From Hydrogenophaga sp. IBVHS2 (GTDB lineage Bacteria > Pseudomonadota > Gammaproteobacteria > Burkholderiales > Burkholderiaceae_C): 64,000 nucleotides of DNA. Each line of letters starts with the position of its first letter. Position 1 is the first letter of the stretch. The stretch lies in NCBI RefSeq assembly GCF_002127215.1, contig NZ_NFUT01000002.1, positions 496,001 to 560,000 on the forward strand, written 5' to 3'. This document shows, one piece after another, positions 1 to 8,197 of this stretch. Under the pieces are notes generated by a model, which did no database searches, was not told the DNA's origin, and saw nothing but the letters and a program-made list of their open reading frames with translations. Made by a program: the position numbers and the translations under genes.

Positions 1-2
1 CT

Positions 3-110
3 GCACCGCCTGCCGTGGCGACCAGCCGCAGGCGCTGGCCATCGGCGGGTGTGGTCGGTGCCGTCCTGATCACCGCCCTGGTGGCGGCCCTTTGGTGGCG
101 CAGCCGCTGA
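3..110 (+). CDS. C-terminal fragment of a membrane-anchored protein (truncated by window edge)
   Basis: The reading frame is open from the window edge to a TGA at 108-110. The visible 35 residues have a basic patch (SRRRW) followed by one hydrophobic helix and the C-terminal end ALWWRSR, which looks like a single C-terminal membrane anchor. The family cannot be told from so little. It lies just upstream of a second small membrane protein, so the two may be co-transcribed stress or envelope genes. Low confidence in any functional call. Confidence 0.4.
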   Translation, partial: APPAVATSRRRWPSAGVVGAVLITALVAALWWRSR

Positions 111-153
111 AGCACCGAATCGCAGTGACATGGACCCCCTGAAGGAACCTCAC

Positions 154-297
154 ATGCTCTACACGTTTGCACTCGTTCTGGTGGTGCTCTGGCTGCTCGG
201 CCTGGTCACCTCCACCACCATGGGCGGCATGATCCATCTGCTGCTGATGGTGGCCATCGTGGTGGTACTGCTGCGGGTGATCCGCGGCAACCTCTGA
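154..297 (+). CDS. Small membrane protein, Lmo0937/DUF5670-like
   Basis: A 47-residue protein with two hydrophobic helices (about residues 4-20 and 26-43) joined by a short STTMGGMIH turn and ending in RVIRGNL. This size and layout, with a Gly-rich turn and a basic C-terminus, fit the Lmo0937 (DUF5670) family of tiny membrane proteins, whose function is unknown. A purine-rich AAGGAA lies about 7 nt before the ATG. It follows another membrane-anchored gene by 43 nt. Confidence 0.65.
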   Translation: MLYTFALVLVVLWLLGLVTSTTMGGMIHLLLMVAIVVVLLRVIRGNL

Positions 298-307
298 GGC
301 TGACGCC

Positions 308-901
308 TCAGTCGACCGGCGGGGCCATCAGCGCCACCAGAAAACCATCGCCGGTGGCGTTGCGTTCGGCCGTGGCGAACAGCAGCCCGGCCATGCCGGA
401 CTGAGGCTTGAACTGCAGCGTGCGGGTTCGGGGCGGTGCGCCCGCAGTGGCCAGCACCAGCAACCGGTGCAGCTGCTCGCGCCCGGCCTCGGTCAGCAGG
501 CCGACCAGCAGCACATCCTCCAGGGATCCGGGCGGCAGGCCCAGCAGGCCTGGTGCGGCGTGGTTGAAGCCACGCACCACGCCTGCGTCGTCGAGCAGCA
601 GGCAGCCCACCGGGGCCTTGTCGAACAGGATGACCTGCTGCCGCAGCTCCTCCTCCAGCGCCCGCTGAGTCCTCACCATCTCCTCGTGCTGCAGGTCCAG
701 CTCCACCTGGTGCACCTGCAGCTCGTGCAGCAGCGCCAGGGCCTCGGGTGCAGTGCCCTGGTCCAGCGCCAGTCGGCACAGCACGCGCAAGGCGTCCGAT
801 GCGTCGTAGCGGCCAGCTTCGGGCACACGGCCCTCATCCAGCAGTACCTGCGCACGCCTGCGCAGTCCTGGCAAGTTGTAGGCGATGTCGTTGGGATGCA
901 T
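308..901 (-). CDS. PAS-domain protein, partner of the CheB-CheR fusion
   Basis: A 197-residue soluble protein. Residues about 1-60 are helical, residues about 60-90 form an amphipathic, coiled-coil-like helix rich in Glu and Gln (HQVELDLQHEEM), and residues about 92-195 look like a single PAS fold starting at FDKAPVGCLLLDDAG. There is no kinase, HTH or GGDEF domain. It starts 30 nt after the stop of the CheB-CheR-PAS gene on the same strand, so the two are almost certainly co-transcribed. The PAS domain probably senses a small ligand or redox state and passes this on by protein contact. The partner assignment is inferred from position only. Confidence 0.75.
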   Translation of the reverse strand: MHPNDIAYNLPGLRRRAQVLLDEGRVPEAGRYDASDALRVLCRLALDQGTAPEALALLHELQVHQVELDLQHEEMVRTQRALEEELRQQVILFDKAPVGCLLLDDAGVVRGFNHAAPGLLGLPPGSLEDVLLVGLLTEAGREQLHRLLVLATAGAPPRTRTLQFKPQSGMAGLLFATAERNATGDGFLVALMAPPVD

Positions 902-931
902 GCGCAGACCTCCTGTTGAGTCCTGCCGGTG

Positions 932-3475
932 TCAGCCCTGGCGCAAGCGCGATTCGAGCTCCTTGGCCGCGGTGATGTCGATGAACGTGATCACCACGCC
1001 CTGGATCAAATCGGCCAGGGTCCGGTACGGCTTGATTCTCACCATATACCAATGCCCGTCGCTGGTGGTGATTTCCTTTTCGGTGAAGGTCAATGTGCGC
1101 AGGGTCTGGCGCGCGTCGGCGTCGAGTTCGGGATAGTTCAGGGTGGTCGCCAGATCGCTCAGAGGGCGTCCGATGTCGCTCTCGCGCAGATGGATCAGGC
1201 GGGTGACCGGCTCGGTGAAGCGGCGCACCTGCAGGTCGTTGTCCAGGAACAGGGTGGCGATGTCGGTGCTGTTGAGCAGGTTCTGCATGTCGCTGTGGGC
1301 CAGCGCCAGATCATCCAGCTTGGTCTGCAGTTCCTGATTGAGGGTCTGCAGTTCCTCGTTCATGGACTGCGACTCTTCCTTCGAGGTGGTTAGCTCCTCG
1401 TTGGCCGACTGCAGCTCTTCGTTGGTGGATTGCAGGGCCTCGTTGGCGGCCTGCAGTTCCTCGGCCGAAGCCAGCATCTCGCGCCGCAGCGCCGCCATCT
1501 CGTCCTTGCAGCACAGCAGCTCAGCCCGCAGGGCCTCGTCGGTGGCATCGCGGCCGGCGGCGACCGGCCGGTCGGGCGACAGGGGCAGGGCCGGCCGGAA
1601 CGCGACGATGAACAGACCGGCCTGCGGTGCCGGTGCCACCGTCACGCCCACAGCGGTGTCGGCGCCGCCCGGGTCCAGCGGCAGGTCGGGCAGCTGAACC
1701 GCCCGGCTCTCGACACGGGCCTGGCGCAGCGCCACCGCCACCGGCGTGCGGATGCCGGGTCGGGCCATGACATGGATGTTCCAGTTGGCCTTGCCGGCCG
1801 CCGGCTCCAGGTACGCGCCCACGCTGCCATGCACATAGAGCACATCCCCTTGTTCATTGACGAGCACCGCAGCGGGCGCGAAAGCCTGGAGCAGTGCCTG
1901 CTCGGCCAGGGTCTGCAGGCTGGTCGACGACGGAGATGATGCTGACAAGGGCAAGTCCTCGGTGTGGGTGGGATCGGCAGGCCGCGGACTGACTGGGAAG
2001 TCCACCGCGCCGGCCGACTGAGTATGGCTGCTGCGCCAGTACAGGCGCGAGCGCGGATTGATCGGGGTGAACAGGTTCTGTGCCGGCCCCACCGTCTCGG
2101 AACTGCCCAGCAGCAGCACACCACCGGGGCGCAGGCTGTACCCGAACAGGGGCAGCAGCCGGCGCTGCAGGGCGGCATTGAAGTAGATCAGCAGGTTGCG
2201 GCACGACAGCAGATCCAGGCGGGTGAAGGGGGGATCCAGGATCACGTCGTGGCGGGCGAACAGCACACGATCGCGCAGTGACGGGGCCACCCGGTAACCG
2301 TCTCCCGCGGGACGAAAGAACCGCTGCAGCCGCTGCGGCCCCACCTCCTCGGCCACGCGAGGACCGTACTGCCCGCGCCGGGCCACCGTGATCGCGGTCG
2401 GGCTGAGATCGCTGGCAAAGACCTGCAGGAGCGGCGCAGGCCGACCGGTGCGCTGCGTGAACGCGTCGGCCGCCTCGGCGTGCACCATCGCCAGTGTGTA
2501 GGCCTCCTCGCCAGTGGAGCAGCCGGCCACCCAGGCCCGCAGCAACTGGCCGGGCGGTACGCGGTCCAGCAGCGCGGGCATGACCTGGTCGCGCAGTTCG
2601 TCCCACACCTCCGGATCGCGAAAGAACTGGGTCACGCCGATCAGCACCTCCTGGAACAGCAGATCGAGCTCCGACGGATTGCGGCGTACCAGATCGGCGT
2701 AGGCGGCCAGGCTGCTCAGCCCATGCACGGCCAGCCGCCGGTCGATACGGCGCCGAAGCGTGCTGGGCTTGTAGTCCGAGAGGTCGTGCCGGGTGTGTTC
2801 GCGCAGCCGCTGCAGGATGGCGTCCAGGCTGGCAGCGGGGTCGGGCGGCGCGGCGCTGCCGGTTCCTGCCGGCTCGCCGAGGGCCGCCAGCAAGCGCGCC
2901 AGCAGCTCGCCAGCAGCGGCCACGATGTCCACGCCGGCATGGGCCAGCGCGTTCTGCGGCATCGCCGGGTACCGTGCGGTCTCGGGCGACTGCACCAGCG
3001 TCAGGCCACCGGCCTCATGGATGGCCTGCAACCCGAGGGTGCCGTCCGAGCCCATGCCCGAGAGCACCACGCCAATGGACCGCGCGCCGCCGTCGGCCGC
3101 CAGAGATGCAAACAGGTGGTCGATGGGCAGGCGCAGGCCGCGCGGCTGGGTGGGTGGATTCAGGCGCAGGTGACCGCCAGTCACCGTGAGGTCTTGCCCC
3201 GGGGGAATCACGAACACCTGATCGGGCTGCAGCCGCAGCCCGTCGGTGGCTTCCGTGACCGGCATGGCGGTGCAGCGGCGCAGCAGTTCGGTCAACAGCG
3301 CCTTGCGGGTGGGGTCCATGTGCTGCACCACCACGAAGGCCAGTCCGCTGTCGGGCGGCACCGCCGCCAGGAACGCCTCCAGCGGCGCCAGGCCGCCCGC
3401 GGAGGCTCCCAGCCCCACCACCCGCACCGAGGCCGGCGCGGGTGGGGCCGGATCACGGTGGAGGGGCAAGGGCAT
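932..3475 (-). CDS. CheB-CheR-PAS fusion: methylesterase/methyltransferase signalling protein
   Basis: An 847-residue fusion. Residues about 16-195 are a CheB methylesterase domain without a receiver; the catalytic Ser is in GLGASAGG (Ser25), with the family His in VVQHMD and Asp in SGMGSDG. Residues about 210-480 are a CheR methyltransferase with the SAM-binding motif GCSTGEEAYTLAM. Residues about 630-720 are a long Glu/Gln/Asn-rich coiled coil, and residues about 720-845 are a PAS domain. Relatives of this layout often end in a histidine kinase or GGDEF output; this one ends after the PAS domain. No chemotaxis genes lie nearby, so it more likely modulates a separate signalling pathway than flagellar chemotaxis. 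The PAS gene at 308-901 follows it closely. Confidence 0.9.
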   Translation of the reverse strand: MPLPLHRDPAPPAPASVRVVGLGASAGGLAPLEAFLAAVPPDSGLAFVVVQHMDPTRKALLTELLRRCTAMPVTEATDGLRLQPDQVFVIPPGQDLTVTGGHLRLNPPTQPRGLRLPIDHLFASLAADGGARSIGVVLSGMGSDGTLGLQAIHEAGGLTLVQSPETARYPAMPQNALAHAGVDIVAAAGELLARLLAALGEPAGTGSAAPPDPAASLDAILQRLREHTRHDLSDYKPSTLRRRIDRRLAVHGLSSLAAYADLVRRNPSELDLLFQEVLIGVTQFFRDPEVWDELRDQVMPALLDRVPPGQLLRAWVAGCSTGEEAYTLAMVHAEAADAFTQRTGRPAPLLQVFASDLSPTAITVARRGQYGPRVAEEVGPQRLQRFFRPAGDGYRVAPSLRDRVLFARHDVILDPPFTRLDLLSCRNLLIYFNAALQRRLLPLFGYSLRPGGVLLLGSSETVGPAQNLFTPINPRSRLYWRSSHTQSAGAVDFPVSPRPADPTHTEDLPLSASSPSSTSLQTLAEQALLQAFAPAAVLVNEQGDVLYVHGSVGAYLEPAAGKANWNIHVMARPGIRTPVAVALRQARVESRAVQLPDLPLDPGGADTAVGVTVAPAPQAGLFIVAFRPALPLSPDRPVAAGRDATDEALRAELLCCKDEMAALRREMLASAEELQAANEALQSTNEELQSANEELTTSKEESQSMNEELQTLNQELQTKLDDLALAHSDMQNLLNSTDIATLFLDNDLQVRRFTEPVTRLIHLRESDIGRPLSDLATTLNYPELDADARQTLRTLTFTEKEITTSDGHWYMVRIKPYRTLADLIQGVVITFIDITAAKELESRLRQG

Positions 3476-3687
3476 GGTCGATTATGAGGCGACCGGGGCC
3501 CGCGCACAGCCCTGCCCTGGCATGGATCGGTCGCCCGCTGCATGGGAGGCCGGCATCGCATGCCTGTCTGACTTTCAGGCTTGTACTGAGCGGCCGGTTG
3601 GCGTACGGTGTCCGGTGGCGCCACCCTCGGTGGTACCCGGCACCCCGTGCCGACCCGAACGCCCCTGACGTCAACCGAAAGCCACCC

Positions 3688-4017
3688 ATGCTGTACCGAT
3701 TCCAATCACAGGCCACCGCCGATCTCGTCATGCTGGGTGCCGATGCGCAGGGCGCTCTGCGGCTGATCGGCAAAGAACTCACGCCCCAGGGCGTGATCAG
3801 CCCGGATCAGCTTCCCATGGCCATCGACATCCTGCAGCAGGCGAGGCGAGAAGACCATGCCTTGCGTTCCAGGGATGAGCGATCGGCGCTGGAGCAGCTC
3901 GATCAGGTGAACGAGGTCGACCCGGACGTCCGCCTCTCGCAGCGGTTGGTGCCGCTGGTCAACATGCTCGAGCTGGCCAACCAAGCACATACAGCGGTCG
4001 TTTGGTCTGAGTCCTGA
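3688..4017 (+). CDS. DUF1840 family protein
   Basis: A 109-residue soluble protein that begins MLYRFQSQATADLVML and has the pattern of the DUF1840 family: an N-terminal beta strand, then GKELTPQGVISPDQLPMAI, then a charged helical part. The function of the family is unknown. The ATG at 3688 is chosen because family members begin at MLYRF; the frame upstream is open but encodes nothing recognisable. The gene stands alone, and the DNA from 4018 to 4273 holds nothing that I can identify. Confidence 0.8.
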   Translation: MLYRFQSQATADLVMLGADAQGALRLIGKELTPQGVISPDQLPMAIDILQQARREDHALRSRDERSALEQLDQVNEVDPDVRLSQRLVPLVNMLELANQAHTAVVWSES

Positions 4018-4273
4018 ATGGCCATCCGCGCGAACAGACAACCTGGAGCGCGTCAACCATCGACCGCCTTGAGCAGCAATGCGTCAGTGCGATGCCAAGC
4101 AACGAACGTCAGCAAACAGCCTGAAGCGGATATCCAAAGTTGCCCGTTCCCTTGGTTTCGGTCTTGAATGAGCTTTCACCCGACACTCGGCTAGCCAGCG
4201 CTCTCAGACTGCCCTGACAATCCACCCGGCTCTGAAAAAGCCAGGCGCTGAAAACGCCACCGATGTCTGTCTT

Positions 4274-4300
4274 GGCACCCGCGCAAGCGGGTGCCCTTTT
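4274..4300 (+). terminator. Intrinsic terminator with GNRA tetraloop
   Basis: A perfect 9-bp stem, GGCACCCGC (4274-4282) with GCGGGTGCC (4287-4295), is closed by a GCAA tetraloop and followed by C and TTTT. It works in the forward direction only, because there is no T-run on the other strand. It lies 257 nt after the DUF1840 stop, so it ends either a long 3' UTR or an unannotated small transcript in 4018-4273. Confidence 0.7.
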
Positions 4301-4316
4301 CGTCCAAACAACTAGC

Positions 4317-4436
4317 TCGCTGCCCTCCCGGGCAGCGACTGGCTTGCGCGCACGTGCAAGCCGCGTTTTGCGGACGGGATGCCCGAAGCGGTAACGCTCG
4401 GGGCACGGCTCATCGGCGTGTTTTCACATCCCGTCC
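4317..4436 (+). ncRNA. Candidate structured RNA / leader of the small gene at 4497
   Basis: A run of hairpins. The first is a 9-bp stem at 4317-4325/4330-4338. The second is a 7-bp stem at 4341-4347/4356-4362. Then comes a closed three-way junction: outer helix GGACGGGATG (4372-4381) with CATCCCGTCC (4427-4436), 10 bp and perfect; an inner hairpin at 4382-4403 with a GTAA (GNRA) loop and a 2x2 internal loop; and a 4-bp hairpin CACG/CGTG at 4404-4420. It ends 60 nt before the ATG at 4497, so it could be a cis-regulatory leader or an independent small RNA. I do not recognise a known riboswitch or ribozyme class. The fold was traced by eye. Confidence 0.4.
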
Positions 4437-4496
4437 ACCCTCTTTGCTACCCGCACGCGGGGTGGGTTCTGTCAGCTTCCACGAGGAGTTGTTCCC

Positions 4497-4796
4497 ATGT
4501 CCACCCCCGTTCCCCCGCCCGTTCCGCACGCGGCCGCGCTGGCCAGCCTGGCTGCGTTGTCGCTGGAGGGTCTGGATGGCCTGTCGGCCTTGTGCACCGT
4601 GCTGCGGCAGGCGCGCGAGTCGCCCGACTTTCTGCGCAACCCCGAGCTGCTGGACCACGCCCTGCAGGCCATGGCGCTGGTGGCCGACAACACCGCCGCG
4701 CTGGTGGTGCAGCAGGCGCGCGATGCCGGGGTGGATGTGCCCGAGCCGCCGTGCCGGTTGCGGCGGTTGCGGGCGCAGGGGGTGGTAGGCGGCTGA
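4497..4796 (+). CDS. Small protein of unknown function downstream of structured leader
   Basis: A 99-residue protein with a Pro-rich start (STPVPPPVP), a mostly helical middle (about residues 13-75, Leu/Ala-rich with acidic positions) and a basic tail (CRLRRLRAQG). There is no signal peptide or membrane helix. A good ribosome-binding site, GAGGAG at 4483-4488, sits 8 nt before the ATG, and codon use is normal for the window, so I think it is real. No family is recognised. Its main interest is the hairpin-rich 220 bp directly upstream. Confidence 0.6.
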   Translation: MSTPVPPPVPHAAALASLAALSLEGLDGLSALCTVLRQARESPDFLRNPELLDHALQAMALVADNTAALVVQQARDAGVDVPEPPCRLRRLRAQGVVGG

Positions 4797-4871
4797 CGCG
4801 CCCATGCCACAGCGCCCCGCTGAGGCTGCGGCATCATGAGCGCCGCATCACAACAACCTCAGGGAGATTTC

Positions 4872-5234
4872 ATGCAGTGGTTCATTCACGTGTTGAAGCA
4901 GTACGCCACCTTCTCGGGCCGCGCCCGGCGGGCTGAGTACTGGTGGTTCGTGCTGTTCTATCTGGTGGCGCTGGTGGCGCTCACCGTGGTTGACCGGGCC
5001 TTGGGCTTCTGGTCGGCCGATGCCGGCATGGGCCTGCTGACCGGCCTGTTCATCCTGGGCACCTTGCTGCCCTACCTGGCGGTCACCACCCGCCGCCTGC
5101 ACGACCGGGACAAGTCGGGCTGGTGGCAGTTGCTGAACTTTGTGCCCTTGATCGGCCCGCTGGTGCTGCTGGTGTGGATGGTCCGCGCCGGCAACACCGG
5201 CAGCAACAGCTACGGGGCTGATCCGAAGGCTTGA
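4872..5234 (+). CDS. DUF805 family inner-membrane protein
   Basis: A 120-residue membrane protein of the DUF805 (YhaH/YhaI-like) family. Family signs are FSGRARRAEYWWFVLF near residues 15-30, three to four membrane helices, and the motif TRRLHDRDKSGWW after the second pair. The role of the family is unknown. The ATG at 4872 is preferred over one at 4836 because AGGGAGA lies just before it and the family starts at this point. Confidence 0.85.
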   Translation: MQWFIHVLKQYATFSGRARRAEYWWFVLFYLVALVALTVVDRALGFWSADAGMGLLTGLFILGTLLPYLAVTTRRLHDRDKSGWWQLLNFVPLIGPLVLLVWMVRAGNTGSNSYGADPKA

Positions 5235-5328
5235 GCGGCGCTGTCAGCGATCGAAGCCTGCCCCGCGCGTGGCGTCTTCATGCAGCAGTCCCGTTTCGTC
5301 GAGGGAGGGCGGTGGTTGCCCGCGAGGG

Positions 5329-6387
5329 TCAGGACTGCCCGTCGTGGTCCAGCTGCTGTTGGCCGATCAACGCTTTCTGAAATTGCTCCATCCTGTTGCC
5401 ATGTGCATTGGACGCCATCTTGAGGACCGTCAGCTCCTCTGGATGGTTCTTCTGGAGGTATTTGTCGCCAGCAGCTCGGTCGAGAAATGCATCCAGCGCA
5501 ACTTTGATCGATTCGAGCCCGACAAGGACCTTGACGGCCAAATCCACCTTCGACGGGTCTGAATCGGCGGTTTTGTTGTAACGGTCGATGATGTTGCCCA
5601 AGTCCTTGACCGGCAGCCTGCGCAGTTCCCGGAGCTCTGGCATGGAGAGATAGCTGGGCAACCTTGAAAGTGCATCAAGCCCGAAATATGACCACAAAGG
5701 TCCCGTTGTCGCTGCATGGCTGGTCTTGAACCCAGTCCTGTCGTTGGTGCTGAGGGCGCTGATCTCTGCGTCGATATCACTCGCGTTGGGCCGTGCAGAT
5801 GCGGGCAGTTCCTTCAGTGCGATGTCTGCCTGTTGGCGCAGGCCTTCGATGCGCGATGCAACGGACTTGGCGCCGTATTCTTCGAACGGGCAACCTTTCA
5901 ATCTTTGAAAGATCGCCCGCAACGCGCCTGCCGTGACGGCCAGTTTCTTCACCCCATCGGCGTCAATGCGTTTGAGATTGGCCATCTTGTCCATCGTCTC
6001 CTGCAGGCGCTGGGCCAGCTGTGTCAGCTGGCGGAGCCGATTCGCGTAGATTGCGTCGTTGTCGCTTCCGGATCGACTGAGTTCACCGGCCAGAGACGTG
6101 ATATCGACCATGCTTTGCTTGGACAAGATCGCCAGCCAGCTCAGGTTTTTGAGCTGCGTCATCGGATCGAGCCCTTTGCTCGTCTTGAGGTGGGGCGTTT
6201 CTACATGAACTGGCCGCCCGGCCGTCTGACGCGTGAGCTTTCGGAAGCCTCGGGCTGAGCTTCTTGCCAGAGGCTTTTCGGCCTTGCTGGAGCTGGTGTT
6301 GCCAGACTTTTCCGGCTTGGGCGGGGTCTTATCGTTGCTGCCGACGTTCTGCGGGCGCGATGCTTTGTGGAAGAGGTGAGGTCTCAT
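5329..6387 (-). CDS. Unknown helical protein, candidate secreted effector (paralogue of 9000-9935)
   Basis: A 352-residue protein with no recognised domain. Residues 1-60 are polar and disordered, rich in Ser, Pro and Lys. The rest is predicted helical without membrane segments or a Sec signal. This layout is typical of type III effectors, but no secretion genes are in the window. The C-terminal part (GDKYL..HPEEL..L.M..........FQKAL) lines up with the end of the 311-residue protein at 9000-9935 (GD..L..HEYL.L.AM..........FQRYI), suggesting a distant paralogue. Base composition is visibly more AT-rich than its neighbours, which suggests transfer. The start at 6387 has AAGG 9 nt upstream, inside a hairpin arm (see 6398-6464). 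Confidence 0.65.
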   Translation of the reverse strand: MRPHLFHKASRPQNVGSNDKTPPKPEKSGNTSSSKAEKPLARSSARGFRKLTRQTAGRPVHVETPHLKTSKGLDPMTQLKNLSWLAILSKQSMVDITSLAGELSRSGSDNDAIYANRLRQLTQLAQRLQETMDKMANLKRIDADGVKKLAVTAGALRAIFQRLKGCPFEEYGAKSVASRIEGLRQQADIALKELPASARPNASDIDAEISALSTNDRTGFKTSHAATTGPLWSYFGLDALSRLPSYLSMPELRELRRLPVKDLGNIIDRYNKTADSDPSKVDLAVKVLVGLESIKVALDAFLDRAAGDKYLQKNHPEELTVLKMASNAHGNRMEQFQKALIGQQQLDHDGQS

Positions 6388-6397
6388 GAAGATGGGC

Positions 6398-6464
6398 CTT
6401 GGTGATGAAGGAGTGCGCTGCCTTTGTCACCAAGTCATAACCAAAATCTCACAAATTCATAACC
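6398..6464 (-). promoter_or_regulatory. Direct repeats and SD-sequestering inverted repeat upstream of the 5329-6387 gene
   Basis: Two copies of GGTTATGA (minus strand; 6464-6457 and 6442-6435) are spaced exactly 22 bp start to start, about two helical turns, as expected for a regulator binding one face of the DNA. Directly next to the second copy is a perfect 8-bp inverted repeat, CTTGGTGA (6434-6427) with TCACCAAG (6405-6398). Its 3' arm overlaps the AAGG that should be the ribosome-binding site, so the mRNA could fold to hide it. The stretch is unusually AT-rich for this genome. The function is inferred. Confidence 0.45.
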
Positions 6465-6621
6465 GTTAGTCTGGTTTGGAGCTGCAAGCGTGTTTGCCCA
6501 GAACCCCTTGTCGACCTTCAAGTCGCGTACCGCTGAAGCTGCGCCGCAACCGTACCTTCCGGCCGTTCTTCCGGTAGCTGCTATATATCGACCTCCCCCG
6601 CAGCCAGTCCGAGAGAACCGC

Positions 6622-7524
6622 ATGCCGATCCCCTCCCTCCTGAAAACCGCCGCCCTCGCATTCACCCTGCTGGCCTCTGCTCCGGCCTTTGCCCAGGGCA
6701 CACCCCTCAACGCCCCCGCCTTCGACGCCCTGGTGGCCCAGGGCCCGGTGGCGGACGCGGCCACCATCGCCGCCAGCCCCTGGGCCAGCAAGATCAAGCA
6801 GGCGGGCACTGTGCGGCTGGGGGGCACGCAGACCTCCAACCTGTTCTCGCTGCTCAACGAGAAGGACGGCCGGCTGCGCGGCTTCGATGCCGGGCTGGCG
6901 CAGATGCTGGCCCGCTACATCCTGGGCGATGCGGGCAAGGTGCAGTTCACGCAGGTGACCTCGTCCACCCGCGAGCAGGTGCTCATCAACAACCAGGTGG
7001 ACGTGGTGCTGGCCACCTACTCCATCACCCCGGCGCGGGCCGAGAAGGTGTCGTTTGCGGGGCCTTACTTCAGTTCGCAGGCGGGCGTGCTGGTGAAGGC
7101 CAGCAACACCGCCATCCAGTCGCACACCGATCTGGCGGGCAAGCGGGTGGCCACGCAGGCCGGCTCCACCGGCCCGGCCATCCTGGCGCAGTTCGCGCCC
7201 AAGGCGGTGGTGCAGGAATTCCAGACCCACCAGGAATCGCTCAATGCCCTGCGCCAGGGCCGGGTGGAGGCTTACGTCACCGACCACACGCTGCTGCTCA
7301 ACACGCTGAGCCTGGGTGGTTCGGAGGCCCGGCTGGCCGGCGCGCCCTTTGGCGCACAGGACGCCTACGGCATCGGCCTGCCCAAGGGGTCGGACGGGGT
7401 GGCCTTCGTGAATGGCTTCCTCAAGAAGATCCAGGCCGACGGCACCTGGGCCAGGCTGTGGACGCTGACCATCGGCCAGCGCACCGGCAGCACGGCCGTG
7501 CCCACGCCGCCCGCCATTCCCTGA
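6622..7524 (+). CDS. Periplasmic amino-acid-binding protein of an ABC importer
   Basis: A 300-residue member of the family 3 solute-binding proteins (polar amino acids). A Sec signal peptide ends at about ASAPAFA-QG (residue 24). The fold begins around GTVRLGGTQTSNLFSLL and shows the usual GFDAGLAQMLARY, STREQVLINNQVDVVLATYSITPARAEKVSFAGPY and GKRVATQAGSTG blocks. The ATG at 6622 gives a normal signal peptide. It lies 10 nt before the first permease gene. Substrate cannot be fixed; glutamate/aspartate or arginine-type ligands are common in this family. Confidence 0.88.
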   Translation: MPIPSLLKTAALAFTLLASAPAFAQGTPLNAPAFDALVAQGPVADAATIAASPWASKIKQAGTVRLGGTQTSNLFSLLNEKDGRLRGFDAGLAQMLARYILGDAGKVQFTQVTSSTREQVLINNQVDVVLATYSITPARAEKVSFAGPYFSSQAGVLVKASNTAIQSHTDLAGKRVATQAGSTGPAILAQFAPKAVVQEFQTHQESLNALRQGRVEAYVTDHTLLLNTLSLGGSEARLAGAPFGAQDAYGIGLPKGSDGVAFVNGFLKKIQADGTWARLWTLTIGQRTGSTAVPTPPAIP

Positions 7525-7534
7525 CCGCTGACCC

Positions 7535-8197
7535 GTGAACGAACTGGCGCAGCTGCTGGCCGGGCACGGCCCTGCGTTTGTGCAGGCGCTGGGCCTGACC
7601 TGGAAGCTCACCTTCATGGCCTTCGTGCCCGGCGTGCTGCTGGGCACGGGGGTGGCGCTGCTGCGGCTGTTGCCGCTGCCGCCGCTGCGCGCGGCCCTCA
7701 CGCTGTATGTGGAGGTGTTCCGCAACATCCCCAGCGTGGCGCTGCTGGTGTTCATCGTGTTCGCGCTGCCCGACCTGAACGTGCTCATCGACTACGAGCC
7801 CAGCGTGGTGCTCACGCTGATGCTGGTGGCATCCGCCTTCACGGCGGACTATGTGCGCACCGGCATCAACACGGTGCCGGGCGGGCAGGCGCAGGCCGCG
7901 CTCAGCCTGGGCATGCGGCCGGCGCAGGTGGTGCTGGCGGTGGTGCTGCCGCAGGCGCTGCGCTCGGTGGTGCAGCCGCTCACCTCGCTGCTGATCGCAC
8001 TCATGCTGTCCACCTCGCTGGCCTCGCAGGTGCCCATGCCGGGGCGTGAACTCACCGCGCTGGTGTCCAAGATCGCCACCGACTCGGCGGCCGGCATGGC
8101 GGCCTTCGGTGTGGCCGCTGCGCTGTATGTGGTCAGCGGTCTGCTGGTGGCCTGGGTGGGCGCCACGCTGGACAGACGCCTGCGGATCCTGCGATGA
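7535..8197 (+). CDS. Amino-acid ABC transporter permease (first subunit)
   Basis: A 220-residue HisM/GlnP-type permease with about five membrane helices. The EAA loop that contacts the ATPase is visible as SAFTADYVRTGINTVPGGQAQAALSLGM. It starts with GTG, 10 nt after the binding-protein stop, and its stop overlaps the ATG of the second permease (ATGA at 8194). The pair would form the heterodimeric channel of a polar amino-acid importer. Confidence 0.88.
   Translation: MNELAQLLAGHGPAFVQALGLTWKLTFMAFVPGVLLGTGVALLRLLPLPPLRAALTLYVEVFRNIPSVALLVFIVFALPDLNVLIDYEPSVVLTLMLVASAFTADYVRTGINTVPGGQAQAALSLGMRPAQVVLAVVLPQALRSVVQPLTSLLIALMLSTSLASQVPMPGRELTALVSKIATDSAAGMAAFGVAAALYVVSGLLVAWVGATLDRRLRILR

Noticed and set aside
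4317-4436. Known riboswitch or self-cleaving ribozyme at the hairpin cluster
   Set aside because: The hammerhead core (CTGATGA/GAAA) and TPP, cobalamin, glycine, fluoride and c-di-GMP consensus segments are all missing.
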